Assembly (NCBI GenBank): GCA_963971305.1
Contig: OZ020303.1
Location: 63,612,867 to 63,676,866 of the forward strand
Direction: 5' to 3'
Source: Arcuatula senhousia
Lineage: Eukaryota; Mollusca; Bivalvia; Mytilida; Mytilidae
DNA: 64,000 nucleotides
The stretch's first letter is position 1. Every line of letters starts with the position of its first letter. Under the pieces are notes generated by a model. It had not been told where the DNA came from. It searched no databases and saw nothing but the letters and a program-made list of their open reading frames with translations. A program made the position numbers and the translations under genes. Shown one piece after another: positions 34,868-46,926 of this stretch.

Positions 34868-37800
34868 AAAGGAAAATTAAAAACAAAAAGGAAAATGGGC
34901 CATTTTTCTATTCAAAATAAGAAAAAAAGAAAAAAAATTAAAAAAAAAAATTTGAAAAAAAAATTGAAAAAGAATATAAATAACGAAAAGGAAAATGGGC
35001 CATTTCCCTATTCAAAATTTGAGAAGGAAAATGAAAAACGAAAAGGAAAATGGGTCATATTCCTATTCGAAATGAAAAAAAAACAATTGAAAAAAAAGTT
35101 GAAAAAAAAATTGAAAAGGAAAATGAATAACGATAAGGAAAATGGGCAAAAAAAAAATTTGAAAAAAAAAATTTGAAAAGAAAATGATTAACGAACAGGA
35201 AAATTTTCCTATTAAAAATCGAAAAGGAAAATGAAAAACGAAAAGGAAAATGGGTCATATTCCTATTCAAAATCAAAAAAAAAAAAATTCGAAAAAAAAA
35301 TTTTTGAAAAAAAAAATTTGAAAAGGAAAATGAATAACGAAAAGAAAAATGGGTCATTTTCCTATTCAAATTCGAAAAGGAAAATGAATAACGAAAAGGA
35401 AAATGACCAAAGGAAAATGGGTCATTTTCCTATTCAAAATAAAAAAAAAAAAAATCGAAAAAAAAAAATTTTTGAAAAAAAAAATTTGAAAAGGAAAATG
35501 AATAACGAAAAGGAAAATGGGTCATTTTCCTATTCAAAAACGAAAAGGAAAATGAAAAACGAAAAGGAAAATGAATAACGAAAAGGAAAATGAGTCATTT
35601 TCCTATTCAAAATCGAAAAGGAAAATGAAAAACGAAAAGGAAAATGGGTCATTTTCCTATTCAAAATAAAAAAAAAAAAAAAAAAATTCGAAAAAAAAAA
35701 TTTTGAAAAAAAAAATTTGAGAAGGAAAATGAATAACGAAAAGGAAAATGGGTCATTTTCCTATTCAAAATCGAAAAGGAAAATGAAAAACGAAAAGGAA
35801 AATGAATAACGAAAAAAAAAAAAAAAATCGAAAAAAAAAAAATTTGAAAAGGAAAATGAATAACGAATAGGAAAATGGGTCATTTTCCTATTCAAAATCG
35901 AAAAGGAAAATGAAAAACGAAAAGGAAAATGAATAACGAAAAGGAAAATGAGTCATTTTCCTATTCAAAATCGAAAAGGAAAATGAAAAACGAAAAGGAA
36001 AATGGGTCATTTTCCTATTCAAAATCAAAAAAAAAAAATTAGAAAAAAAAATTTTTTGAAAAAAAAAAATTTGAAAAGGAAAATGAATAACGAAAAGGAA
36101 AATGGGTCATTTTCCTATTCAAAATCGAAAAGGAAAATGAATAACGAAAAGGAAAATGACCAAAGGAAAATGGGTCATTTTCCTATTCAAAATAAAAAAA
36201 AAAAAAAAAAATTCGAAAAAAAAAAATTTTTGAAAAAAAAAATTTGAAAAGGAAAATGAATAACGAAAAGGAAAATGGGTCATTTTCCTATTCAAAATCG
36301 AAAAGGAAAATGAAAAACGAAAAGGAAAATGGGTCATTTTCCTATTCAAAATCGAAAAAAAAAAAAAATCGAAAAAAAAAATTTGAAAAGGAAAATGAAT
36401 AACGAAAAGGAAAATGGGTCATTTTCCTATTCAAAATCGCAAAGGAAAATGAAAAACGAAAAGGAAAATGAATAACGAAAAGGAAAATGAGTCATTTTCC
36501 TATTCAAAATCGAAAAGGAAAATGAAAAACGAAAAGGAAAATGGGTCATTTTACTATTCAAAATCGAAAAAAAAAAAATCGAAAAAAAAATTTTTTGAAA
36601 AAAAAAATTGAAAAGGAAAATGAATAACGAAAAGGAAAATGGGTCATTTTCCTATTCAAAATCGAAAAGGAAAATGAAAAACGAAAAGGAAAATGAATAA
36701 CGAAAAGGAAAATGAGTCATTTTCCTATTCAAAATCGAAAAGGAAAATGAAAAACGAAAAGGAAAATGGGTCATTTTCCTATTCAAAATCGAAAAAAAAA
36801 AAAAATCGAAAAAAATTTTTTTGAAAAAAAAAATTTGAAAAGGAAAATGAATAACGAAAAGGAAAATGGGTCATTTTCCTATTCAAAATCGAAAAGGAAA
36901 ATGAAAAACGAAAAGGAAAATGAATAACGAAAAGGAAAATGAGTCATTTTCCTATTCAAAATCTAAAAGGAAAATGAAAAACGAATAGGAAAATGGGTCA
37001 TTTTCCTATTCAAAATCGAAAAAAAAAAATCGAAAAAAAAATTTTTGAAAAAAAAATTTGAAAAGGAAAATGAATAACGAAAAGGAAAATGGGTCATTTT
37101 CCTATTCAAAATCGAAAAAGAAAATGAAAAACGAAAAGGAAAATGAATAACGAAAAGGAAAATGAATAACGAAAAGGAAAATGGGTCATTTTTCTATTCA
37201 AAATCGAAAAGGAAAATGAAAAACGAAAAGGAAAATGGTTCATTTTCCTATTCAAAATCGAAAAAAAAAAAAATCGAAAAAATTTTTTTTGAAAAAAAAA
37301 ATTGAAAAGGAAAATGAATAACGAAAAGGAAAATGAATAACGAAAAGGAAAATGAGTCATTTTCCTATTCAAAATCGAAAAGGAAAATGAAAAACGAAAA
37401 GGAAAATGAATAACGAAAAGGAAAATGAATAACGAAAAGGAAAATGAGTCATTTTCCTATTCAAAATCGAAAAGGAAAATGAAAAACGAAAAGGAAAATG
37501 GGTCATTTTCCTATTCAAAATCGAAAAAAAAAAATCGAAAAAAAAAATTTTTGAAAAAAAAAATTTGAAAAGGAAAATGAATAACGAAAAGGAAAATGGG
37601 TCATTTTCCTATTCAAAATCGAAAAGGAAAATGAAAAACGAAAAGGAAAATGAATAACGAAAAGGAAAATGAGTCATTTTCCTATTCAAAATCGAAAAGG
37701 AAAATGAAAAACGAAAAGGAAAATGGGTCATTTTCCTATTCAAAATCAAAAAAAAAAATTCGAAAAAAAAAATTTTGAAAAAAAAAATTTGAGAAGGAAA

Positions 37801-40055
37801 ATGAATAACGAAAAGGAAAATGGGTCATTTTCCTATTCAAAATCGAAAAGGAAAATGAAAAACGAAAAGGAAAATGAATAACGAAAAGGAAAATGAGTCA
37901 TTTTCCTATTCAAAATCGAAAAGGAAAATGAAAAACGAAAAGGAAAATGGGTCATTTTCCTATTCAAAATCAAAAAAAAAAATAAAAAATTCGAAAAAAA
38001 AAAATTTTGAAAAAAAAAATTTGAAAAGGAAAATGAATAACGAATAGGAAAATGGGTCATTTTCCTATTCAAAATCGAAAAGGAAAATGAAAAACGAAAA
38101 GGAAAATGAATAACGAAAAGGAAAATGAGTCATTTTCCTATTCAAAATCGAAAAGGAAAATGAAAAACGAAAAGGAAAATGGGTCATTTTCCTATTCAAA
38201 ATCAAAAAAAAAAATTAGAAAAAAAAAATTTTTGAAAAAAAAAAATTTGAAAAGGAAAATGAATAACGAAAAGGAAAATGGGTCATTTTCCTATTCAAAA
38301 TCGAAAAGGAAAATGAATAACGAAAAGGAAAATGACCAAAGGAAAATGGGTCATTTTCCTATTCAAAATAAAAAAAAAAAAAAAAATTCGAAAAAAAAAA
38401 ATTTTTGAAAAAAAAAATTTGAAAAGGAAAATGAATAACGAAAAGGAAAATGGGTCATTTTCCTATTCAAAATCGAAAAGGAAAATGGGTCATTTTCCTA
38501 TTCAAAATCGAAAAAAAAAAAAAAATCGAAAAAAAAAATTTGAAAAGGAAAATGAATAACGAAAAGGAAAATGGGATATTTTCCTATTCAAAATCGCAAA
38601 GGAAAATGAAAAACGAAAAGGAAAATGAATAACGAAAAGGAAAATGAGTCATTTTCCTATTCAAAATCGAAAAGGAAAATGAAAAACGAAAAGGAAAATG
38701 GGTCATTTTACTATTCAAAATCGAAAAAAAAAAAAATCGAAAAAAAAAATTTTTGAAAAAAAAAATTGAAAAGGAAAATGAATAACGAAAAGGAAAATGG
38801 GTCATTTTCCTATTCAAAATCGAAAAGGAAAATGAAAAACGAAAAGGAAAATGAATAACGAAAAGGAAAATGAGTCATTTTCCTATTCAAAATCGAAAAG
38901 GAAAATGAAAAACGAAAAGGAAAATGGGTCATTTTCCTATTCAAAATCGAAAAAAAAAAAAAAATCGAAAAAATTTTTTTTGAAAAAAAAAATTTGAAAA
39001 GGAAAATGAATAACGAAAAGGAAAATGGGTCATTTTCCTATTCAAAATCGAAAAGGAAAATGAAAAACGAAAAGGAAAATGAATAACGAAAAGGAAAATG
39101 AGTCATTTTCCTATTCAAAATCTAAAAGGAAAATGAAAAACGAATAGGAAAATGGGTCATTTTCCTATTCAAAATCGAAAAAAAAATTTTTGAAAAAAAA
39201 ATTTGAAAAGGAAAATGAATAACGAAAAGGAAAATGGGTCATTTTCCTATTCAAAATCGAAAAAGAAAATGAAAAACGAAAAGGAAAATGAATAACGAAA
39301 AGGAAAATGAATAACGAAAAGGAAAATGGGTCATTTTTCTATTCAAAATCGAAAAGGAAAATGAAAAACGAAAAGGAAAATGGTTCATTTTCCTATTCAA
39401 AATCGAAAAAAAAAAAAATCGAAAAAAAATTTTTTGAAAAAAAAAATTGAAAAGGAAAATGAATAACGAAAAGGAAAATGAATAACGAAAAGGAAAATGA
39501 GTCATTTTCCTATTCAAAATCGAAAAGGAAAATGAAAAACGAAAAGGAAAATGAATAACGAAAAGGAAAATGAATAACGAAAAGGAAAATGAGTCATTTT
39601 CCTATTCAAAATCGAAAAGGAAAATGAAAAACGAAAAGGAAAATGGGTCATTTTCCTATTCAAAATCGAAAAAAAAAAATCGAAAAAAAAAATTTTTGAA
39701 AAAAAAAATTTGAAAAGGAAAATGAATAACGAAAAGGAAAATGGGTCATTTTCCTATTCAAAATCGAAAAGGAAAATGAAAAACGAAAAGGAAAATGGGT
39801 CATTTTCCTATTCAAAATCGAAAAAAAAAAATCGAAAAAAAAAATTTTTGAAAAAAAAAATTTGAAAAGGAAAATGAATAACGAAAAGGAAAATGGGTCA
39901 TTTTCCTATTCAAAATCGAAAAGGAAAATGAAAAACGAAAAGGAAAATGGGTCATTTTCCTATTCAAAATCGAAAAAAAAAAAAAAAAAAATCGAAAAAA
40001 AAAATTTTTGAAAAAAAAATTTGAAAAACGAAAAACGAAAAACGAAAAGGAAAAT
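34868..40055 (-). repeat. 5.2-kb satellite array, same 54-bp unit, inverted
   Basis: Purine-rich on the plus strand; it is the reverse complement of the array at 12071-19133: GGGTCATTTTCCTATTCAAA, ATCGAAAAGGAAAATG, AAAAACGAAAAGGAAAATG, with A-rich linkers. Its right edge, GGAAAATCACTTGTGTTAGG (about 40049-40068), is the inverted match of the left edge of the other array. Internal higher-order duplication is visible: rare variants GTCATTTTACTATTC at 36546 and 38703, TCGCAAAGG at about 36437 and 38594, and ATCTAAAAGG at about 36961 and 39121, all offset by about 2.16 kb. Confidence 0.93.
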
Positions 40056-40111
40056 CACTTGTGTTAGGTATGTAACCTTAATCATAAATTTGATATTTGA
40101 GTTTTGTTGCA

Positions 40112-40285
40112 TTATTGAATAAAACAATAACTGTCTTTTGATTCTGTAAATGTGTGGAGTTATTGACTTTTGAAAAAAACTCTTTGTTATTCACCTCGCC
40201 CGCTGGGCTCGGTGAATAACAGTTTTTTCAAAAGTCAATAACTCCACACATTTACCTCATCAAAAGACAGTAATTGTATAATATT
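40112..40285. repeat. Long palindrome next to the right satellite
   Basis: The left arm (40112-40197) and right arm (40208-40285) pair over about 80 bases: CAATAACTGTCTTTTGATTC, AGTTATTGACTTTTGAAAAA and GTTATTCACC face GGTGAATAAC, TTTTTTCAAAAGTCAATAAC and CAAAAGACAGTAATTG. The loop is only about 10 bases around CCCGCTGGG. It belongs to the same family as 11445-11592 and sits, like that one, outside a satellite array. Confidence 0.9.
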
Positions 40286-41338
40286 TACTCACATTTACTC
40301 ACATAGATACCTTTTTTGGGGGCGCAGGATTCTTATTGGTAACCGTATCAAAATTTACTTTGGAAAATGTATATAGTTGGAGATATTTGATATTTATTTG
40401 TACCGGCATTTCAAAAAAGCTAGAAAGCCCTTAAACGCAAGAGTGGGAACAACAGCAGATATGATTGGATGCATTTCAAACCAATGATACCATTTATGGT
40501 GTACATGCACTCAACATATTTTTTGCATTGTTTTGAATTTCATTGCAGTCTTACAAAAACATCCTGTTGCAGCACAAAAAAGGACAAATGAAGATATTAT
40601 CATTCTTTAAACTACATTAAAATGTCTTCCTGAATCAGGATATTAATATCAAATTGCAATATTTATTTGCGCTTATAAGTCGTAATTTTTTAGATCTTTT
40701 TTTTATTTTCCTTTTCAATTGACTTTCATGTTACTTGATACTTTACAAAGCAGACAAAAACTGCGGGGTTTCCCATAATGCATTACAGATAGCCTGGAGG
40801 TCGGAAATAGTACCACATTTATTTTTCTAAAATGCACTGTGACAACCATATGTTTAACAGATATTCTCCGCCTCATATTAAACTTTTTATTTGAAAATAA
40901 ATTTTGTTCAATTTTCTCCCCTCAATGATATTCGAGAACAATAAAATATTTTCGTACATCTCTTGATCTCCATATTATATATTTTCTAAATTTTCATCAA
41001 AATCGAACGAACAGTTTACGAGGAACAGTACTTAAGATATAATATGCTGACAGACTTACGGACATACATGATGAATCTCCCTTATTTCACCAGTATTCTT
41101 CGTTAATTTTTTTAATATATTTTCAACATTACGTCAAACAAATAACCCTGAAAGAAATAATAAAAATGCTCATTAATTGCGTATTTATCATATTGGTTAA
41201 CAAAGGTCATCTCTTTCGGTCAATTTGCTTTGATTGACTACGGTCATTATACGTTTAGCCATTGACTGCTCTCTCCTCAATCTTTTTTGTCTATTTTCAT
41301 GAACGTCTTCTGTTGTTGTTAGAGGTTCAATGACAATC
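40286..41338. other. AT-rich non-coding stretch, possible intron of the USP gene
   Basis: No second USP exon recognised on the minus strand. No other gene seen. Confidence 0.35.
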
Positions 41339-41346
41339 ATCTATTA

Positions 41347-41491
41347 CAGTGGAGGATTCAGAGGGGCGGTCAGGGGGAGTACGCCCCACTTTAAAATTGA
41401 CTATATATAGGCAACTTCAAATTTTCAGCAAAATCTGACATTTTTAACAATTACGCCCCCCCCCTTTCACGGACCTCTGGATCTGGCGCTG
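41347..41491. mobile_element. Short hAT-type MITE with perfect 8-bp TSD
   Basis: The element is 145 bp with ends CAGTGGAGGATTCAGAGG and CCTCTGGATCTGGCGCTG, inverted with three mismatches. It is flanked by a perfect 8-bp duplication ATCTATTA (41339-41346 and 41492-41499). An 8-bp duplication with CA-G-G ends is the known hAT signature. It is non-coding. Confidence 0.88.
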
Positions 41492-41499
41492 ATCTATTA

Positions 41500-42519
41500 G
41501 ACACAAGTAAGGCACTAAAGAAAAAGTTTTATCGTCTTGCAGGTATTTCACGCATATGTGGCCTTGCCGTGATAAATGCTTTCAATTAAATATCTACTTT
41601 TTCAGCTAAGCGTACACGTGCATCGCAAACAAAAATGAGTTTTTTTTTCAAAATGCTGCTTTTAATATCTTCGTTTTGTGTACATTTCATGTTTAAACTT
41701 AAGAGGTCAGAAAACCTATTTTACTATTAACTACGTATAGGCTATTGCAAGTCAATACCGTTTGCATATGCAAGCGAACGCCACCGTTGTAGCAGACCCC
41801 ATTAATCATGTTAATGCTATACTCATATCTTTTAATACAAAGAGATCTTTTACATATTTGCTTTTCGTGACATCGTTTCTTGAGACAATTTCCGCAAATA
41901 ATGTCAAAGGAGAACGAAAATTGGCTCCTGAAATTATCACCACTGACGAGTTGTTATGATAGTAGCCCGACGCCACCGGCTCTCTATTTTTTTCATACGA
42001 TGTATATGTATGTAAAAGTAGACCAATGATTTTGCTCAAACGCTAATTATAAAGGTCAATATTTCTAGATAAGTATACATGTAAAACACATTGCATTCAT
42101 TCTATATAAGGTGATTTAAACTACACAAAGATTTTTCAATTTTACAACTACTACATTACATTTTTTTCTATTTAAACGGTATTAAGTTCACAAACTTTAT
42201 CAAAAGCATTTTAATTTGTCATTTAAAAACTGCCTTACTTTCTGTATATTTAAATCTTTCTTAAATTAGTAGCATTTTTTAATAAGCATGAAATATTTCT
42301 TTATTATTATTTGAACTTGGAACATCTTAAATTTCTGAATTGTTAATGTTTAAATGCTGCTGAGTTGAGGTAGTCCTAGACAATCTCAAGTTTTGCTGAT
42401 CAAGATAATACTATGTAACCTGGTATATGTTTGTTCTTTTGTTTTTTGGTTTTGTTCGTAGGGTTTATTGAGCATCGTTTTGTTTAGACAGTTTTGCTGT
42501 AACAACCAACAAGTAATTT
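41500..42519. other. AT-rich DNA, probable first intron of the second USP gene
   Basis: Lies directly 3' of the USP exon donor on the minus strand. No further USP exon was recognised by eye. Confidence 0.35.
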
Positions 42520-42525
42520 ACTTAC

Positions 42526-42613
42526 ATTCAACTGCAAACTTTGCATGCTCGCTGCCATCAATTCCTATAACAACTCTGTTCGAGGAGGAAGTTTCTGTTG
42601 CTGATTCTGCCAT
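42526..42613 (-). CDS. Universal stress protein (UspA-like), first coding exon, second copy
   Basis: The exon encodes 29 codons plus one base. The peptide starts MAESATETSSSNRVVIGIDG and continues SEHAKFAVE. RVVIGIDGSEHA is the USP first strand and turn, aligned to KVIIGVDGSDNS in the exon at 7453-7537. Context at the ATG is GAGATGGC (G at -3 and +4). It ends at the same T|GTAAGT donor (42520-42525), in the same phase 1 and at the same place in the fold, just after a conserved Glu. Too short to stand out as an ORF; the long ORF over this site is in another frame. The rest of the gene was not found to the left. It could be a tandem paralogue of the first exon, 35 kb away, or an alternative first exon of one gene. 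Confidence 0.78.
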
Positions 42614-42619
42614 CTCCAA

Positions 42620-43405
42620 AAGTAAACACAAATGTTGATAGTTAGTTCCAAAGAAATCAAATCTAAACCCGTTGTTTCTTCTGTGCCATGAATTCTGTCA
42701 ACATTTCCAATAATGCTGAAATAAAGTGCCGTCCGCGGGTCAATTCTTATAATAAATAGCAATATCTTATTGTATTTCTTGTTTCCAGATATTAAGAAAT
42801 ATCGAAGTTCGTATTAGGCACACGGCGGTAGATAACAAGCGGGTTATCAAATTATAGCATTACAAAAATACATTGATCAGGACTAGGGGAAAACTAATCT
42901 TCGTTAAAGAGAATAATTTGATTGAGAATGTACAGGCTAGGAGATTAAATGGCTAAAATAACAAAAAGAAAATTTAACTGTCTTAAATCAATATTTGAAA
43001 CAATCAAATCTTAAAATGACTTTTGTGTTTTAATGTTATGTCTACGACAACAATTTGAAGTCTCTTAAAAATATTTCCGGAAATCCAACAAGAATCTCTT
43101 GCTGCTTTCAAATAGCGTCAGCTTGCATTTTGAATTCGAAAAGCTATTTTTATAGAAACAAGCTGAAAAAAAAGGAAAAACCTAAATACAAACAAACAAA
43201 CAATTAAACAAAAGGGTGATAAAAATAGGGGACGTGCAAGAACCTATATATGCGCCTCGACCTAACAAAACAAGATTAACCTGAACTACGAACACACGTC
43301 AAAACGAGAGTATATGCATGTACTGTGGAAAAGGTCTTAGCCGAAAACACTCTATTGGGGACTGTCCCGCCTCAGTGGAAAGTGTTTTGATGGTTTATTT
43401 ATATA
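42620..43405. other. Region upstream of the second USP exon
   Basis: Would hold the promoter and 5' UTR of the minus-strand USP exon. I see no certain TATA or heat-shock element array, only AT-rich sequence. Confidence 0.35.
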
Positions 43406-43410
43406 ATTTT

Positions 43411-43945
43411 GGTCCTACCACGCATGTGGATCGGACATAAGATTTTACCCTTGTCTGTCCGTTCGTACGTACGGCCGTAAACTATTTGTTAAGTTCTTTG
43501 TTAAGGTCCATTACTCGGATACTAGAAGTTGGTTGTCAATGATAATTCACCACTAGATGGGTCTTGGGGATGGCTACACCACCCACTAGAAATGGTCACT
43601 GTGACCTATATCTTATGCATGAACAACTTTGGTTAAGGTTTTGGTTAAGGTCCATAACTTTGATACTAAATGTTGGTGGTCAATGATATTTCACCACTAG
43701 ATCTGTCTTTTGCAACGTGCACCATCCACTAGAAACTAGGGCACTGCCACCTATATTTTACCCATAAATGTCTTTGGTTAAGTTCTTAGTAAAGGTCCAT
43801 ATCTCGGATACTACATGTTAGGGGTCAATGGTATTTCATCACTAGATGTGTCTTGGATAACAATACACCACCCAATAGAAATTCGATCACTGTGACCTAT
43901 ATGTTAAACAAGAACTACTTTGGTTAAGTTCTTGGTTTAAGTCAA
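43411..43945 (+). repeat. Hairpin-ended tandem-repeat element, family G (145-bp units)
   Basis: Begins with a stem-loop, GGTCCTACCACGCATGTGGA-TCGGAC (43411-43435), then GTCTGTCCGTTCGTACGTAC. Units follow with GGTCCAT-A-CT at 43505, 43649 and 43794, a spacing of 144-145 bp. Each unit has GTCAATGATATTTCACCACT, AGATGTGTCTTGG and CACTGTGACCTATAT. Confidence 0.8.
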
Positions 43946-45225
43946 AGATATTTCAAGAATGGGAGGGCCATCCTGTGCCTCATAGACATATTTTCTTCTT
44001 TTAAGATGTTTAAACAGTTTTGTAACGCCTTTCTATCTTTTGATTTTTACTTATTTTATTACCAGTACAATAAAAGTTACAAATCTGCGACTCACAAGTC
44101 ACCTCTATACTTTGTACTTTTAATCAGTATTCTATAGTCTCTTTGGAACCGAATTATTACACGTACTAGCGATATAAAAATCAGAATTACCAGACTAATC
44201 AAGGATTATAGGAAGATGTCACAGACACGCTAGACACATATGTAGCATGATTTTTTGATATTGCGTATTAATATATATTGACTTAGAACGAGGGAAAATT
44301 AAAAGATAAATTATTTTCCCCGAGGTTCAACTATTGAGGATTAGCAACAATGATTGTACATTTATCTAAGGAAAAATATTCTACAGTCGATTAGTAGATC
44401 TTGGTTTGTTCGAATACTCGGTTAACTCGAACTATTTTGAAATTCCCGGCAAAATGAGCTTAAACCAACATAGTTTTACCTTCTCAATTAAGTCAATCAA
44501 AATCAATGATTGAAAAGGATCGGATAGAAGCAGGACATTATGACGTAATAGCGAGCATCGTATATGCGAGCTCAGTGGTATTACGCATGTCACGAGATGT
44601 GCCAGAAAAATACTGACGAGCAAACCGGATATGGTCTTTTACGGCGCAAATAATATGAAAAGCACCGAGCAAGTAAAACAATGAACCCACTGGCTTATGA
44701 CAAAAATACAAAACAATATACATTTTGTACTTTGCAGAATATAAAAATCAGAAATGCAAAACGTTCTTTTATCCACTTGCTGTTTTTACACAAAAATAAA
44801 TTTCCATTCAAACACCACTCGTCCTTTTCCAGTGAAAACTATTTTCCGGAAATTATCGAATTGACTTTGTGCATCATGCTTTCGTCGTTTTGATCAAACT
44901 GACCAAGCTTATTACATTCTTAGATTAAAACAAATGCAAATTTACTGATTAAATTTTCTTATAACCTTGAACTGACAACGAATTATTCAATAAATAGATC
45001 TTATATATGAAACCTACCTCAAATGAAGATAAATCCTTGAGTAAAAGTCCCATCCTGCGAGGATTCCTATAATTACTGCATTTTATCATACATGTAACTT
45101 TATGGCTACGTGTATTTCCGCCAGGTTTCTTAATAATCAATCTTCTGATACATATACTGCAAAACAAATACTAATACTGAGAAAAACAGAATGTAATTGT
45201 TTACATTAAGCATGTTTGGTCTGCT
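43946..45225. other. Non-coding stretch
   Basis: Short ORFs only, no recognised domain or RNA gene. Confidence 0.35.
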
Positions 45226-45229
45226 GATT

Positions 45230-46256
45230 TTTTCTCTCTATCTTCAATAGTTTTCAATCTACAGAACAAAAACATGAAAAAAACCCGTTATTTCTTTACC
45301 TTCTTTGGGCCAAAATTCCTAACATGAGTCATTTGACATCTTCACACAATGGAGACTTTTATAGAGCTCAATGATCTGAAGGTTAAAGAAAGCAACAGCT
45401 TTTCTCTATCTTCAATGGTTTAATTCTATAGGGTAAAAACACAAAAAAATCCCGCTAATTTTGATCTTTAAAGGACCATTACCCCTATGAGACATCTATC
45501 TTACATCTTTGACACAATGTAGACTTTTATAGAGCTCTATAATCTGAAGGTTTTAGCAAGCAATAGCTTTTCTCTTCCTTCAATGGTTTTCATTCTATAG
45601 TGTAAATACAATTAAAAAAACACAAGTTTTTTTAACCTTTAAAAGGCCGAAACAATTTGGCGTAATTTGGTAATTCAATTGGGGAGCTTTTTCATATTTT
45701 AAAAACATCTTTATGCAATTAATTTATTTCGACTTACTTTGTATACTTAGCATTTGAAGTATAAAAATGAAATATAATGGGTGTAAACATCAATGATTGA
45801 TACAATTCCAAAGTTGTTTACTCGTTCACTACAGGAGGCAGTCATTTTTTTTAGAATCTACCGTGCTTAGCCTCGTTCTGGAAAAAGATTAAGTATTCAT
45901 AAGAATATTAAGAATAGTCTATTTCCCCAATAAGGGGTCGTCTGAAAACTTTGACCCAATAAAGACATTTGTAGAGCTTTCGGTGCTATCACTTATACTT
46001 TTTGGTCTACAATTCAAAACACTAGTCTGACCACTAGTCTAATTTAGCAACGGCTGCCATATTTTTAACGGATCAAAAAACGAAACAAAAATTTGTGCAG
46101 GACACCCTAAGGATATATTATACCAAGTTTCATTAAATTTTGTTCAGTATTTTCAGAGGAGAAGATTTTTGAAATCAAAAATGTTAACGGACGACAGACG
46201 ACTACGGACGACAAGTGATGGCAACAGCCCACATGGACCTTCGGTAAAGGTGAGCT
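45230..46256 (-). repeat. Family D repeat, inverted, 3'-truncated
   Basis: The right end (46226-46256) is a degenerate AGCTCACCTT...AAGGTCCATGTGGGCT hairpin on the minus strand, followed by the CCGTAGTCGTCTGTCGTCCG linker. The body has units with AAGCAACAGCTTTTCTCTAT and TAGAGCTC spaced about 165-175 bp. The AGGCTCCTGGGAGCCTCTTG terminus is not seen at the left end. Confidence 0.72.
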
Positions 46257-46261
46257 AAAAC

Positions 46262-46325
46262 AGCAAGGAGCTTTCAAAGTGACCAGCAGTCGTTGCTCAC
46301 TGTGTTCCAATTGACCCTTTGTTAA
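46262..46325 (-). repeat. Dispersed repeat family B, inverted fragment
   Basis: GACCAGCAGTCGTTGCTCAC and GTTCCAATTGACCC match the complement of family B. Confidence 0.5.
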
Positions 46326-46926
46326 AATAATGACGCACATGATTCAATACCTATCCCAAAAATGGTTAAAGACCTCCTTCTGGTCACTACCAAAAAAGAA
46401 AAAAAAAGTAAATCTTCGACAAGCACAAATAAAATGTTTTGGAGTTAAACAAGGTTTAAGCCAAAATTCTCCTTTACAATCTTTAAGTATGCAAACATAA
46501 CATACAGTGCAAATCAATCGATCAGGTTTCAATAACTATAGAGAACCTAGGACTGGAAAATAAAAAGAACATGTAAAGAAAACGTAGAGGGGTGCCTTAC
46601 AGTGCAGTCGCTTTTACTGGCAGAAAGCTAAGAAGCTTTAACAAATGAAGCATGATTTGATTGTCTAAATTTACAACAGACCAATGTCATAGGTGTCAAA
46701 GAATAATTTTCGTTCGAAGATTTTTTTTGCCTTCAGTACAAATTCATCTGACAGCTTTTGCCATTTTTCTTATCTGATAATGTACCTTATCGTAGCGTTC
46801 TACAAGCTGCTCGATCAATATCCAGAACATTTAATAGTGTTTTCATCATACGCAATGTGTTAGCTATATTTTGTTTATCGCAGTTTTATAACCTTTTAAT
46901 CAACAATCGATTACGAGTAATTAAAT

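Noticed and set aside
34895..39517. ORFs of 60-115 codons in the right satellite
   Set aside because: Same 54-bp repeat translated; by-products of a period divisible by three.
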